Position numbers and translations under genes: made by a program. Shown here piece after piece: positions 20,995 through 33,480 of a stretch of DNA of 64,000 bases (the first letter of the stretch is position 1; every line of letters begins with the position of its first letter). The stretch covers positions 9,172,501-9,236,500 of the forward strand of contig JAUIMM010000113.1 in assembly GCA_031769625.1 (NCBI GenBank), in the 5' to 3' direction. The notes below the pieces were generated by a model. It was not told where the DNA came from, searched no databases, and saw only the letters and a program-made list of their open reading frames with translations. Source of the stretch: Taudactylus pleione. Its lineage: Eukaryota; Chordata; Amphibia; Anura; Myobatrachidae.

Positions 20995-22175
20995 TTAGAT
21001 AAATAATGAAAGAATAGTGCACCTGTAGGTAAATAATAAAAGAATAATGCACCTGTAGGTAAATAATGAAAGAATAGTACACCTGTAGGTAAGTAGTGAA
21101 ATAATAGTGCACCCATAGGTAAAAGAGTAGTGCAACTGTAGGTAAATAATGAAAGAATAGTGCACCTGAAGGTAAATAATAAAAGAGTACTGAACCCGTA
21201 GATACATAAAGAGTAGTGTACTCGTAGGTAAATAATGAAAGAGTAGTGCTCCATAGGTAAATGATGAAAGAGTAGTGCACTCGTAGATACAGTAAATAAA
21301 GAGAAGTGCACCCATAGATAAATAAAGAGTAGTGTACCCGTAAGTAAATAATGAAAGAGTAGTGTATCTGTAGGTAAATAATGAAAGTGTAGTACAGCTG
21401 TAGGTAAATAATAAAACAGTAGTGCACCTTTAGGTAAATAATAAAAGAGTAGTGCACCCGTAGGTAAATAATGAAAGTGTAGTGCACCTGTAGGTAAATA
21501 ATGAAAGAGTAGTGCACACATAGATAAATAAAGAGTAGTGTACCCATAGGTAAATTATGAAAGAGTAGTGCACCCATAGATAGATAAAGAGTAGTGTACC
21601 CGTAGGTAAATAATGAAACTGTAGTGCAGCTGTAGGTAAATAATGAAAGAGTAGTGCACCCGTAGGTAAATAATGAAAGAGTAGTGCACCTGTACGTAAA
21701 TATTGAAAGAGTAGTGCAGCTGTAAGTAAATAATGAAAGAGTAGTGCACCCGTAGGTAAATAATGAAAGTGCAGTGCAGCTGTAGGTAAATAATGAAAGT
21801 GTAGTGCAGCTATAGGTAAATAATGAAAGTGTAGTGCAGCTGTAGGTAAATAATTAAAGTGTACTGCAGCTGTAGATAAATAATGAAAGTGTAGTGCAGC
21901 TGTAGGTAAATAATGAAAGTGCAGTGCACCCGTAGGTAAATAATTAAAGAGTAGTGCACCCGTAAGTAAGTAATGAAAGTGTAGTGCACCCATAGGTAAA
22001 TAATGAAAGTGTACTACAGCTGTAGGTAAATAATGAAATTGTAGTGCAGCTATAAGTAATTAATGAAAATGTAGTGCAGCTGTAAGTAAATAATGAAAGT
22101 ATAGTGCAGCTGTAGGTAAATAATGAAAGAGTAGTGCACCCGTAAGTAAATAATGAAAGTGTAGTGCAGCTGTAA

Positions 22176-24612
22176 GTGGTAATCCAAAGTAAAGATGGAT
22201 AATTCATATTGAAAATAAAACAAAACCCTATGGACAGAACTAATCACTCCTGATTAGGAGTTGTGTCATATACTGCTCAGTTAATTACGTATAAGAAACT
22301 GCAAATGATTAGCAATGAGGCTATTAATTAGTTGAGTTCACAGATAAATTGATTTTGTGTTGGGAGTTGTTTCTGTGTTGTGAGTTCCCCGCATCTGATT
22401 CAGGGTTTTGCAAACTGCTACACATATCAAGCATTTTGAGGTTTCAGCCTTCTAACTGCAGTATAGTCTCCCATGCATTTTGGCTTTGCAAAAACCACAG
22501 ATTATGAACTATACCCATCATTTTACTAGTCCATTTTAGAAAATAAATGATTAGACCTGATGCCTACCCCCAATTGTGCTGATTTTGGCAGGACAGTCCC
22601 ACATATTTTGGGCACTGTTCTACTGTACCACAGTATACAGTGGGGGGTTTGGGAGGGCACTCTCTCACCACTGCTTTGCATGAATGCTGCACCAAAATGG
22701 TATGGGGTAGAGCCTGAGGGCAATCTAGGAGTTTGGAGATCACTGGGAATGCCTCAGAATAACAAGAAATGGGGGAGTGACAAGCAGTCACACCCCGTGC
22801 CACGAGGTCATGCATCTGTGCCATGAGGTTAAGCCCATTTTGTGGCATGACCAGCAGTAGGAAGATTTATAATCAGAGAATTTTTTTTCAATCCTGTCCT
22901 GAAAATATGTGCACAAAATATATTTATGCCTACATAATTCCATCCAGGATGTGTCAAAGGAGCACTGGAGTTTTTGGACTCTACACTTATGCAGCCACAG
23001 CCGCATAGGCAAATGCAGGGGGGGGTTTCCAATTGCCTGGAAACCCCCCATCCCAACCCACACCATGACCACAATAGAAATAGTAATATAATAGAATTTT
23101 ACTAGTGCAGCATGTTCTACTCAGTATCACAAATTAAATAATTAGCACCGCCTGTGGATCTTTTAATGTGTGTCAGCCAGGCAAGATGGCCCTACTGCCG
23201 CATTTAGTTGCTTACTGTGATCGCTGGTCTTGTATATGCTGGAATTATGACACACACTACACTTTGTATGACGCATATTACAGCTGGTTAAGTGCTAATT
23301 ATGCCCTCTTCATGGACTGGCCACACTCACTCTAAAATCAAACATTTGGAAACCCGTCTCTAGAAATCCTGCATTTGCCACTGAGCCGGTATGATGCAGA
23401 AGCAACCACTACATAAATCCAGTATCTGACAATGAGAGGGGTATGTGCATCAGCCCACAAGGGAGGACAATAAAAGCACATCATATGTGCAGAACAATGC
23501 TGGAATACCATCAATGGGACACATTTCTGGCATACCATGCACATAAATGACATGGCATCTAGGACAAAACGGTGACACATCATCTCTGGACACTTTGCTA
23601 ACATACTATCTGGTATGCTCTCTGGGGGTACAGTGAGGCATACAATTTTGGGAACACAGAGGTACAGATGAGTCCTGCTTCAACTTTGCTGCGTACGCAG
23701 CAAATTGCGCCACGCTTGGCGCGAGGTATGTGTCCATGTGTGGTTACATGCACTGTGTTCACACATGCGATGCCATTGGAATGCATGGTGCAATCACAGT
23801 GCGCGCCATAGCGTAACATATGCTTCCACGGGTAATTGCATGGCACGATGCGTGCGCGCGTTTGCAGCGTGGTTGGCAAAGATGTAGCAGGACACATCTG
23901 TATGTCCACATTTATGCATTGTTATAAGTTTAAGTCTGTCATAGTCCAGGCATTCCTTCTTTCTAGTAGCCGTCGGACCCTATATCCTGCTTTCTGGAGT
24001 CTGCACCCTTGGAGTATGGCTGAATATTCCTTTGCAAGCTATATTGGAAAGACAGTAGTTGCCACTGTATTTTTAAGCTTACACTATGTCGTTTTTGAAT
24101 TGTTTGTCATAGTGTATTCTCTCTTAAACCTTCTTCCTAGTAATCCAGCATGTTATGTTATGAAACTTTACTTGTTCTGATCAGAGAAACATTTATTTCG
24201 CAAACTTTGTTGCATGTAATATGTGTGAACAAAGAGCCATATAATGTAGTAGTTTAATATGTTAAGACTTAAGACACTGAAAAACAGAATAAAACAAACA
24301 ATACTCCCATATATCTTGCAAGTGCATGTGAGTAAATTAATACTGTATTTCAAAAGGAGTGAAGACATTTATTTTTAGAAAATGACTGTCAGTCTAGTTC
24401 TTAAAGTAGAAACGGTGAACTGAAAAAATATGACAATTATGAGCTATGGAAATTTAAGACGGAGATGCTACATAGAGATGACTGTTGGGAGGCTATTACT
24501 ACTGACAGATCAGAGGTTAATTAATGAATGGCATAAAAAAGACAGACAAATCCAAGCAGCATAAGTTTAATAGCTGAAGATGACCAGTTAATTCCCATAA
24601 GATATGAGACTA
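22176..24612. other. No gene recognised
   Basis: Small frames only, without domains. A hairpin GGGGGGTTTCC/GGAAACCCCCC lies at 23020-23049. The 23690-23890 stretch is richer in CpG and GCGC than its surroundings but shows no feature. Confidence 0.4.
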
Positions 24613-24615
24613 TTA

Positions 24616-24939
24616 AGCTGCATACACACACGATTTTGTTTGTTACCAACGATTTTCTGAACGATTTTCTGAATGATTTTCTGAACGATTTTCTGTCAGA
24701 TTATCTGTCAGATTTTTTAAAGTGTAATGAACGATTTTTTTGAACTACAAACGATTTTTGCCTTAATGAAAATTGTTCAATTGGTCAGTCTGACTGAACT
24801 ACAAACTACAAACATGAACGTGCATGAACGATAATCGTTCATCATTTTAACTCAGAAAGTGAACGATTTTTTCAACGATTGAATGATAAACGATATCTTT
24901 ATCCATAATCGTTCAAAAAATCGTTGTGTGTATGCACCT
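24616..24939. mobile_element. MITE with TTA target duplication and ACGATT repeats
   Basis: AGCTGCATACACACACGATT at the left matches AGGTGCATACACACAACGAT in reverse at the right, flanked by TTA at 24613-24615 and 24940-24942. The interior repeats GAACGATTTTCTG. PIF/Harbinger-like by target size. Confidence 0.85.
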
Positions 24940-24942
24940 TTA

Positions 24943-26181
24943 CAAAGGGCATGTGGGATGTGTTGTAGAAGCTGCAAGAAAGATCCATTCTAAATAGTTA
25001 GCTGTTTCTGATAAGTAAACTATAACAAATTTGACGTGACAAAGTAAAGGACATACAGGGGCATTAAATGAAGATAGTAGCAACCATACTTCTGTGTAGT
25101 GTATTGAAAACTGTCCTGGGAAGTAGAATTAACATTAGACTTTCTTAAATCCAGGCTTATATTTCATGTTTCTGAAGAAAGATGGCTCCATATGAAAAGC
25201 AGGACAATGGAAAAAATTTCAAAGCAGGTCCAAACATAAATTTAAAACTACAGCCACTCACAAACTTTTAAAGCAACAGAAGAAAATCTGCCCCATAGCT
25301 GGTCACATGACAAATGACTTGCTCACAGAAATTGCCTTGTATTACAAATAGATATAATCTATATTTAGTTGGCAGTAGTATCACAGCTCACAGAATTGAT
25401 GCATGGATGAATAAAACAGCAAAAATAAATCAACAAGGTTGTTAGAGCAGGGCCCATTTAAGATGTTAGTGGTTTCCCTTTTACATGTTAATTGGTTGAT
25501 AAGATGGTAATGTATCAGCCTAATATAAGGGGGCTGGTACATCAAGAGAGAGTCTTCAGAGCACTCCCTTGAAGAACTCCACAAGCGATCATCTGGTCAC
25601 GTGATGCAGATCCTTACAGGCACTGAGGTGGAGTATGGAGGAGTATGTTTTTTTCTTCCCTCTGTCTTCACAGCCAGGCTCCATTACCTATAGCATGACA
25701 GGCCGAAAAGACGCTCAGCGCCACCGAGTCATGCCTATTGCATGGCACGACTAGAAGGGCTGTTTAACGTGGAAGGAGGCTAGATGTATGTGGACCCATC
25801 TGTATTATGAATATACCCCTCACACACAATAATAATACCCCCCCACATACACACACATTATTACACCACCCTCAGCACCGACAGTATTAAAACACCCTCG
25901 CCCCCCAAGATAAAAACAGCTACACCCCTCCCCATTGCATAAGTATTCCACCCCCCTCAAATATCATTTAAGCATTTTCATACCTCCACTGGTACTTAAC
26001 CTACTTATCTGCCTGGATGGATGATCTGTCTGGTCGATGTGGAGCACCAGGGTACAGGAAAAGATAACAGAGACAGGATAGACTTGGGATGATGGGGTGG
26101 GGTCAGACACAGACTCAGACAGGAAGGTAGTGTACCAGTGCACATTGCACAGCCACTACAGTGGAGTGGATCAGAAGAAGT
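24943..26181. other. No gene recognised; CA/CCCC-rich patch
   Basis: AT-rich sequence without supported genes. 25800-25930 is rich in ACACAC and CCCC tracts. Confidence 0.4.
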
Positions 26182-26189
26182 GCTCAGTG

Positions 26190-26650
26190 TAGTGATAGGC
26201 AGAGATATTCACCTTACTGAGTTGAGCCACATGGCTCAACTAAGTGGAGTGTCTTGGGACACGGCTCTTTAGAGCTGTAACTAGTTGGGGTGGTGGTGAC
26301 TCTGAGTGAGTTGCTGACAGCTCCGCCCCCTCAGCCCAGCAGTGCAGATCAAACTTCTGCACTGACTCTCCAGAATCAGTGCACACCCCCCGAGCCCTGG
26401 CAGTAGCAGCGCGACTGTGAGTGAGTCGCTGTCAGCTCCACCCCCTACACTGCTGATCTGACTCAGTGCAGAAGTATGATCAGGTCAGATCAGAAGTGTA
26501 GGGGGCGGAGCTGCCACTGACTCAGGCTCCCACTGGCAGAGAGGTTGGAGAGGTTGGTGTCTCGACACACCAAACGTTGAGTGACTCGAATTTGAACATC
26601 TGAATGGTTCGAGTCATTGTGTTGAGACACTCACTCAGTAGCCATCTCTA
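26190..26650. mobile_element. hAT-type MITE with perfect 8-bp target duplication
   Basis: GCTCAGTG flanks both sides (26182-26189 and 26651-26658). Ends begin TAGTGATAGG and, in reverse complement, TAGAGATGGC, each followed within 25 bp by ACTGAGT. An inner hairpin AGTTGAGCCA/TGGCTCAACT lies near 26225. The 8-bp duplication assigns it to the hAT superfamily. Confidence 0.85.
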
Positions 26651-26658
26651 GCTCAGTG

Positions 26659-27352
26659 TGCAGCCGCAAGCTGCATGAATGTGACAGACAGCTGAGTAAC
26701 AGGCAGAGAATGCTGCCCAGTCTCTTTGCTGTTATAGTCGGAGCGACTGCAGAGCACTTTCTGTCTGTCACCCGGCCATCAGTCATGCATGTGCAGTGTG
26801 ACGCCAGCCCTCACTGAAGCAAAAGTGTACCGGCCCGGGGGGGCATATGGCACCCTGCACACTGCTCTGCCTCAGATATCCCACCTGACTGATCTCCATA
26901 TGTTAATCAGGAAATCAAGACAGCCCTCTCTCCTCAGCATCCACATGCTTCCTTCTGACTGCCTCCCAGCTGTCAGACTGCTGGCAACTCACTGCTGTCT
27001 CTGCTTACAGGGACCTGCCGGGTGCTGCTGGAGACCTGCTGACAGCCCCCGGGTACCACTACCTAGCTGCTGCTGGTATCCTGACCACGGCAGCTACCTC
27101 TCCATCAGGGTGAGTGGCACAGCCCACACCAGCTGCACAGCTCCTGCTGATAGGTTCCTTCTGTGGCTCCACCCCCCTATGCCCAGAAGCCTATCCACCT
27201 CTCAACTGCCACTCAGGACACAGGGGGGTGAGCACTGGAGGGAGGGATCTGCAGACTGCTGTCAACTGCTGGCAGCTTCGTTTATACCTGTCTCTGTCAC
27301 TGGTCCTTCTTTCCCTGACAAGACCAAATTAGGGATGGAGTGTATAGGAAAG
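26659..27352. other. No supported gene; long frame without domains
   Basis: A 201-codon frame (26789-27394, plus) is Ser/Pro/Leu/Cys-rich, has no recognisable domain and runs into the MITE at 27353. I do not call it a gene. Confidence 0.4.
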
Positions 27353-27705
27353 ATTAGGGATGGTGTTACCATCGATGGTTACAATCGATTGTAAAATAGC
27401 AAGTAGCCATCGATGGCTACAAACTATTCAATAGATGATCATCGATGGTAACTTCAACCGATGGTCATCCCTGTTATTTGAATGACTGGCTCGAGGGAAA
27501 ATCAGAACGTGGGCGTGGGGCTTCGCGGGTGCCGGGGGCGGAGCTATGCTCCGAGTCCCGGGACCTTGAAAAAAAAAAATTTGGTTATGCTTTGACATCG
27601 ATGGGGCAGAGCTATCTAGTTCTCCCCCATCGATATCAAAAGCTTTCGACATTGGCCGTAAACCATTGATGATTCTGAATCATCGATGGTCGATGGCCAT
27701 CCCTT
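27353..27705. mobile_element. MITE(s) with CATCGATGG repeats
   Basis: The left end AGGGATGGTGTTACCATCGA and right end (AAGGGATGGCCATCGACCAT in reverse complement) are inverted repeats. A second inner end, GGTCATCCCTG at about 27461-27471, suggests two overlapping or nested copies. The palindrome CATCGATG occurs at least five times. Confidence 0.65.
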
Positions 27706-28973
27706 GACCAAATTACTTCCAGCCCTACCACTCTGATCCTTCTTCTATAGTGTATGTGTATCCCATACACTGGGGCACATCCTCACCACAGAAAGTAGTA
27801 CCACACAAACCTATATGCAAATACATGAAATACATATACCTGTATACATAAATTACCTCAACATACATTGTTAATATAGGACTAAACATATTTTACCTCA
27901 GAGAAGTGTACATTCAGTTATACATATCACTGTATAGATAACCTTTTTAAATATTTTTATCTCTATCAATACCTTATTTACCTTAACCATTAACCAGGGT
28001 TACACTATCATAGGTCTTCTAAAGAATAAAAGCACTTGCCTCTGGTGCCTGTGGCAGCTGTGCACCATGGTGAACGGGACATGCCAACTCAAGTGTACCA
28101 ATGGCGGTGGGGCAATCACCTCAAATCCCTTTGAAATTTTGGACAGTTGGGAGGCATTTATATGTGACACAAAAGTTAATTGTCAATGTCTCTGCAAATG
28201 GCTGTGCCCAGTATGGTTAATTCATTTGTACACTACAGAGAATCAATTAGATGATTATGTCCAGACAGCATTACACATTGTGTTTTCTTTGCTTTGAGCT
28301 ACAAAATTTGTCTCTAGGGACATTGAAAAACCGGGTGCCACAGTCTGCGCTGCCAACAATTACTGCAATCAGCGCGACACAGTCATTCAAATTCCTATAA
28401 CTAAACCTTGTCCCAATTTGGCAGCCGTGCGTATCCGCAGCTTGGCTTAATGATTGCCAGTGATGGCACTGACAATTATGTGCTTTCTGGTTTATATTCC
28501 ATTATTCATCATTCTGGATAACTTCCTCTTTTCCTTCCTCTCATATAATTCTGTTATATTTTATGCAGATCACGATACGATCTTATTTACTTTTGGCTTT
28601 TTAGCAACACAATGGACAAGAATAAAACTAAAAGATATCTGTGCTTCTATTCATCAGAATACAGTTTATATCTGCTGTTCTAGAATGTGTTTTTCTTTCA
28701 GAGTTTTGTAGTTTTGATTTATTTAAAGAGTTGAGAAAATGCAGATTTGGTTGTGACGCAAATAGTGAAAGAATAAAAACTGCAAGAAAAAAAAATCTGA
28801 GGTCGGAGTTCATAGTGTACGACCACATAAAACTATTATTTTTTTATATAATTCGTGCATAAGAAGGCTCTGTAGACATCTCAGAACACTGTCCAGCAAC
28901 AGCAACAGCAGCAAGCATTATCATTAGCATTGAGACTTACAGCCACCCCGTGCCAAATGCAAAAGATCCCATC
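27706..28973. other. No gene recognised
   Basis: AT-rich intergenic sequence, small frames only, nothing supported. Confidence 0.4.
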
Positions 28974-28976
28974 TCT

Positions 28977-29500
28977 AGGCCTGATTCACTACGGATCGCT
29001 ATTGCGATCGCAGCTGCCATTACGCACGGAGGTCTGCTGCGAAAATATGCTAATAAATGCAATTGCAAAGCCGTCGCACAGCCAGCATAGAGATGCCACT
29101 ACCGCTATATCACATCCATAATTCCCTGCAGTCCTGCGTATACATCGGTAACATTGAGTAACATCGGCCCCCCATGCAAATTTACAGCAGGTCTGACATT
29201 ACTCAGAAATTGCAAACCTCGTTGCACGCAGTAAGTACACAAGCTGCATATGCTGTCGCAGTGGCTAATTTATGCACGTTCAAACGGACTGGCACGCCTG
29301 CGTTTCGCCAACCACCTCCCATGTCACCACCCCCAAACGTTGACCTCCCGTCACTCACTCTGCGATGGCTTTCTTTCTGCGTGAGTGAATGCGATGCTAA
29401 CTCACGCACACGCGCACTGCGATGCATATGCATGCACAGTATTCACCATTGACCGATCTGCGTACGCTGTTGCAGTTGCGAGCCGTGATGAATCAGGCCT
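28977..29500. mobile_element. MITE with AGGCCTGATTCA ends
   Basis: AGGCCTGATTCACTACGGAT at the left pairs with the right end (AGGCCTGATTCATCACGGCT in reverse complement), flanked by TCT on both sides (28974-28976, 29501-29503). The interior holds palindromes such as GCGATCGC. Ends resemble those of the elements at 2606, 34669 and 46631. Confidence 0.75.
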
Positions 29501-29641
29501 TCTGTCCGCACTCCACGAATGAGCATGCCCTCAACATTCCCACAATACGGAGCAGTTCCCTGCAATCGCATGGTTGCTGCCCAGTTGCCACCCAGAAATA
29601 CCCACTTCAAAGAAAGAATAATATGTCAATAGACAAAACAA

Positions 29642-29779
29642 ACCATCTGCCATTTCATCTCCGTCCGTGTGTGTACATATGGTATGGTGCAGTACCAGAC
29701 TAACCATCTGCCACTTCATCTCCGTCCGTGTGTGTACATATGGTATGGTGCAGGACCAGACTAACCATCTGCCACTTCT
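29642..29779. repeat. 61-bp tandem duplication
   Basis: Two near-identical 61-bp units start at 29642 and 29703 (ACCATCTGCCA...), with a third partial copy at 29764. Confidence 0.95.
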
Positions 29780-29879
29780 GGCAAATGCCAGAAGGGCTGA
29801 TGGTCTGATGAGCCAGTCTGCCTAAAAGTCTACCCGAGCAGCAACGCATCCTGGCACTCTGCTCAGCCGGCATGCTAAG

Positions 29880-30210
29880 AGACGGTGCTATTCGGGTTGT
29901 AGTTTAATTCCCAGCTGTCGGGATGTCTGTGCTCAGAATGCCGGCACCGGAATCCTGAAACCTGTCAAAATTCCAGGTGCCAGCATCCTCACAGTAAGTA
30001 TTAGAGTTAGGTGGAGGGTTAGGCTTAGGCTGCAGGGGGGGAGGGTTAGGCTGCAGAGGAAGGGGTGGGTTAGGTTTAGGCTGCGGGTGGGAGGGTTAGG
30101 TTTAGGCTGTGGAGAGGGAGGGTTAGGATACTTACCGAAAGGTGTCTGTATCCTAAAGCTGTCGGGATGCCAGCATCGGGATTTTGACCGCAGGGATCCT
30201 GAGCTCTGGC
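29880..30210. mobile_element. TTAGGG-bearing foldback fragment (CGGGATGCC family)
   Basis: Blocks such as TGTCGGGATG and GTCGGGATGCCAGCATCGGG flank a GGGTTAGG-rich core (30000-30130). The core begins with AGTAAGTA and ends with ATACTTACC, so splice-donor-like motifs face both ways. Related elements: 31016-32057, 38036-38593 and the end of the window. Confidence 0.65.
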
Positions 30211-31007
30211 ATCCCAGCCAGGTTATGCTCTGAGGGCACGTTTCGCAACTTGGAACATGCTTCCTTGAGGTGTGGGCATGTCCCTATTGCACAGGGCCTG
30301 ACAGGGCTGATTTACAGCCTCAGTCCATCCCTGGTGTTGTGCATGCCCAGTCTGCGATCGCTTTTTGCAGTGCATGCGCAGATTGCAGGTATCCGTGGGA
30401 TCTGTCTGCATTTGGACTTGCCCCTGACTCAGGCCCTATATTAGCATACTTCCAAAGTGTCCAGATTTAGACGGGACAGTCCTGATTTAGGGGAACTGCC
30501 TCACTTCCCACCATTTATCCTGTGTTTCGGGAGGTTGGAAGATATGTCCTGCTCATCATGCTACATGGGGACATCACCACTGATGCCTGAGGCAAATCAA
30601 AGCTTATTGTGCATTTCGGGGGGGATACTAGTGCTTCAAAGGCTAAGCATGCCAAAGGATGTAGCCCACTACAATCTTGATTTAAGGCTTTGCATCACAA
30701 AAACATGCAGTAAGGGTGTATACACTTTTATTATCCACTGTATAAGCAGACAATATAAATATACAATCACATACCAGAGAGCATATGGTACCATTGGAAA
30801 TATAAAAGGAAGTTCCCAGAGTAATATTCAATATTTTACTACAGCAAAATTCTGTAGCATATTGTGATTGTCAACCTTATAAGGAGAAAGCTTTACATGG
30901 AACTGTTATAAACAAGCTGTTTTTTTTAATCTCTTTATTTAGAATAGTTGACATAAGATATAGTAAATCAAAGAATAAATACAAAACATAGCATAATGCA
31001 AGCAATA
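30211..31007. other. No gene recognised
   Basis: A 136-codon frame (30457-30867) has no domain. Nothing else supported. Confidence 0.4.
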
Positions 31008-31015
31008 CATTGATG

Positions 31016-32057
31016 GGAATGGGCATCCCGACAGCCAGAATCCCGACACCCATAGAAAAGAGCGGTAAGTATTTTTCTATCCCCTTCCCTAACCTCTACC
31101 CTAACCCTCCCTCCCCGGTGCCTAACCCTAACCTCCCCCCATAGTGCCTAAACTTAAGCTCCCCCTCCTCCCACCCTAAACCGCAAAGGACACCACCTCC
31201 CCGGTGCCTAAACCTAACCTCTCCCCCTAGTGCCTAAACCTAACCTCCCCCTCCCTGCACCCTAATCCATAACACTCCCTCCCCAGTGCCTAACCTTGGG
31301 ATCGGTATGAAATACCGCCGGCCCTCTGGCCGGCAGTTCGATTCCTGGCAGCGCCTGGCCAACAAAAGCAGAGTTCCCGGCAGCGGAAGCCCAACAGCGC
31401 TGGAAATCCCAGTCATCGCTAAGGTAAGTATAAACTAACCTAACCTAACCCCCTAACCCTAACCCTCCTTAGGGGTGCCTAACCCTAACCTCCCCCCCTG
31501 TGCCTAACCCTAATCCCTCCTCTAAGTGCCTAACCCTAACCCCCCCTTCCAAGCTGCCTAAACCTAACTCCCCCGGGGGGTGCCTAACCCTAAGTCCGCC
31601 CCGGGGGTGCCTAACCCTAACCCTCCCTCCCCCTAGCCGAACCCTAAACCCTTCCGGGCGGGTGCCTAACCCTAAGTCCCCCCCCCCGGGTGCCCTAAAC
31701 CTAACCCTCCCCCCCCCCTGCGGCTGTCCACTCGCGGCACCCGGGCATCCCTTCGATCGGGATGCCGGGTGCCGGTGTCCCGGCGTCAGGAAAATTACAG
31801 GTGTCTACAAATAGACGCCTGTCATTTAACCCCAGCCGGGATAATGCAGTCGAGAAGCCGGCTGTCGGGATTAAGACAGCCGGTTTCCAGATTGCATCCC
31901 CTAACCCTAACCCTCCCCTTACTACCTAACCCCGCTATCTAACTCTAACCTCCCTCTAACACCCCCATACTTACCTTTGGGATGCCGACCTGTCGAGATT
32001 TTGGCGCCTGCATTCAGACCGTCGGCATCCCGCACGCCGGGATGCCGACTACATCCC
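31016..32057. mobile_element. TTAGGG-bearing foldback element, compound
   Basis: The left end GGAATGGGCATCCCG and right end (GGGATGTAGTCGGCATCCCG in reverse complement) are flanked by CATTGATG and GATTGATG (7 of 8), a hAT-like target size. The core is C-rich with CCTAACCCTAA on the plus strand. Internal ends near 31310-31420 and 31740-31900 suggest two copies joined; hairpins include CCGGCTGTC/GACAGCCGG and an ACAGGTGTCTA/TAGACGCCTGT pair. GGTAAGTAT occurs at 31071 and 31421. Confidence 0.75.
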
Positions 32058-32120
32058 GATTGATGCATATAAATGGTTTAAACAATACATTAAGGGGTCT
32101 ATTCATCATCACTTACTGTC

Positions 32121-32172
32121 ATTTCTACAAAAGTAGGTGAAAATTAAGATTTTCACCTACTTTTGTAGAAAT
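32121..32172. repeat. 24-bp perfect hairpin, 4-nt loop
   Basis: 32121-32144 is the exact reverse complement of 32149-32172; the loop is TAAG. AT-rich (ATTTCTACAAAAGTAGGTGA...). Confidence 0.95.
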
Positions 32173-32827
32173 TAGGTGCCAGGGTTATTCATAATTCTTG
32201 TAACACAGGAGATATAGAATAGGGGGCCCTAGACTGTAAACCCTGAATATATATATAATGGGAGGTGCTACCTGTGGAGACTTTTGTTGCAAACACAAGA
32301 AAAGAAAGTACAAGTGCACAATTCCAACATTACTAATTATATATAATACATTCATTATGCAATAAAATTTTGCAATACATAGAGGTTTCTCCTGGTTACA
32401 ATTGTCCCCCAATAATTTTTGCAGTCCACCTACTTTAGTATGGGGATGTGGAAATTAAGAATTCATCAAGTTCTCAAAAAGCTATTTTTTCGGAACTTGA
32501 CAGTGATACTGTACGCCATTCTGAGATGGCAAACAGTACCCGATAGAGCAGAGGGATCTGAAAAGATCTCTCCCTGCTGTGTCCTCTTACCTTGCTGAAG
32601 CTGCCTCCCGGTTCTCTGAACTCTCCTCCAGTGAGCTGGGTGCAAAGGAGAAGGCACAGCTGCTGCGGTGGGGGACTGGCGCTGGGGGCTGTACGGTCTC
32701 AGCGGGAGTCACAGATTGCAGCTCTTCGGCGGCAGAGGGTGGGGAACACCATCAGCGGGGTTGGCCGGAAGGTGTGCCGGAGTGAGCATGGGAGGTGTGG
32801 GCCGGGGAGGAGCGCTTCTCCCATGCT

Positions 32828-32884
32828 GCTTCACTGTTTCTTCACAACCTGCCTTCAAGACCGGCTGTGAAGAGACAGTGAAGC
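32828..32884. repeat. 57-nt near-perfect palindrome
   Basis: GCTTCACTGTTTCTTCACA at the left pairs with TGTGAAGAGACAGTGAAGC at the right with one mismatch, and pairing continues inward with few mismatches. Confidence 0.85.
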
Positions 32885-33060
32885 AGGAGAAATGTCCCCT
32901 TTTCCCAAAAAGCTGTCTTTGCAAAAGGAGCAGCTTTTCGGAAGTGATAATTAAGTATAGGAGACATGATTAATGCCTCCAATACAAGGATTGAACTTGC
33001 AGCATGTTCAATCCTTAATTATCACAGGGGATACTTTTCCCTTCATGAATAGATTCCTAA

Positions 33061-33477
33061 ATAGTCAACTGATTTTTGTATAATATTAGCAGAGCAAAAA
33101 CAACTATAAAGAATCAAATAAAATTAAGCACAAAAATAAAAGGAAAAAGAAAAGAAAAAGAAAAGAGAGATATAATGGTAAAGACAACCAAGTGAAGATC
33201 AACCAAGGTTCCCATGTTGCATAAAATTTTAACACGTTGTCATTAAGAGGGGCAGTTATATACCCCATGGAGGCTAGGTACCAAATGTTATTAATCAGGG
33301 CATTCATCGATGAAGCTTCCAGTTGCTTCCAATTCACAGCAATTAGAGGTTTTGCCCCTTTATAAATGTGGCCACAAAATGTATTTTGAAACATTTGAAA
33401 CAAATTGATCTGATGGGTTTACAAAAGAGCATATGTAGGGGATCCTTAGAAGGAGAAATGCAGATTACTTTAGACAC
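33061..33477. other. No gene recognised
   Basis: AT-rich, with an A/G-rich patch at 33130-33170. Nothing supported. Confidence 0.4.
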
Positions 33478-33480
33478 TAA

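Larger units (their letters stand above)
19580..22175. repeat. 30-bp minisatellite with two insertions
   Basis: The unit is TAAATAATGAAAGAGTAGTG plus CACCCGTAGG (30 bp) with many variants. It occupies 19580-19733, 20170-20677 and 20995-22175. Because 30 is a multiple of 3, open frames on the minus strand run through it as periodic peptides (FHYLPTGALL type); these are not genes. The two interruptions are separate elements inserted at the same position of the unit. Confidence 0.95.
32094..33057. mobile_element. MITE with TAA target duplication and two strong hairpins
   Basis: TAA at 32091-32093 and 33058-33060 flanks ends GGGGTCTATTCATCATCACT and, in reverse complement, GGAATCTATTCATGAAGGGA. 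It carries the 24-bp hairpin at 32121-32172 and the 57-nt palindrome at 32828-32884. Superfamily by target size: PIF/Harbinger. Confidence 0.6.

Noticed and set aside
20027..22247. Several long minus-strand frames with FHYLPTGALL-type repeats
   Set aside because: They follow a 30-bp minisatellite and shift frame with each indel; artefacts.
26789..27394. 201-codon frame as a possible host gene
   Set aside because: No domain, low-complexity composition, and it ends inside a MITE.
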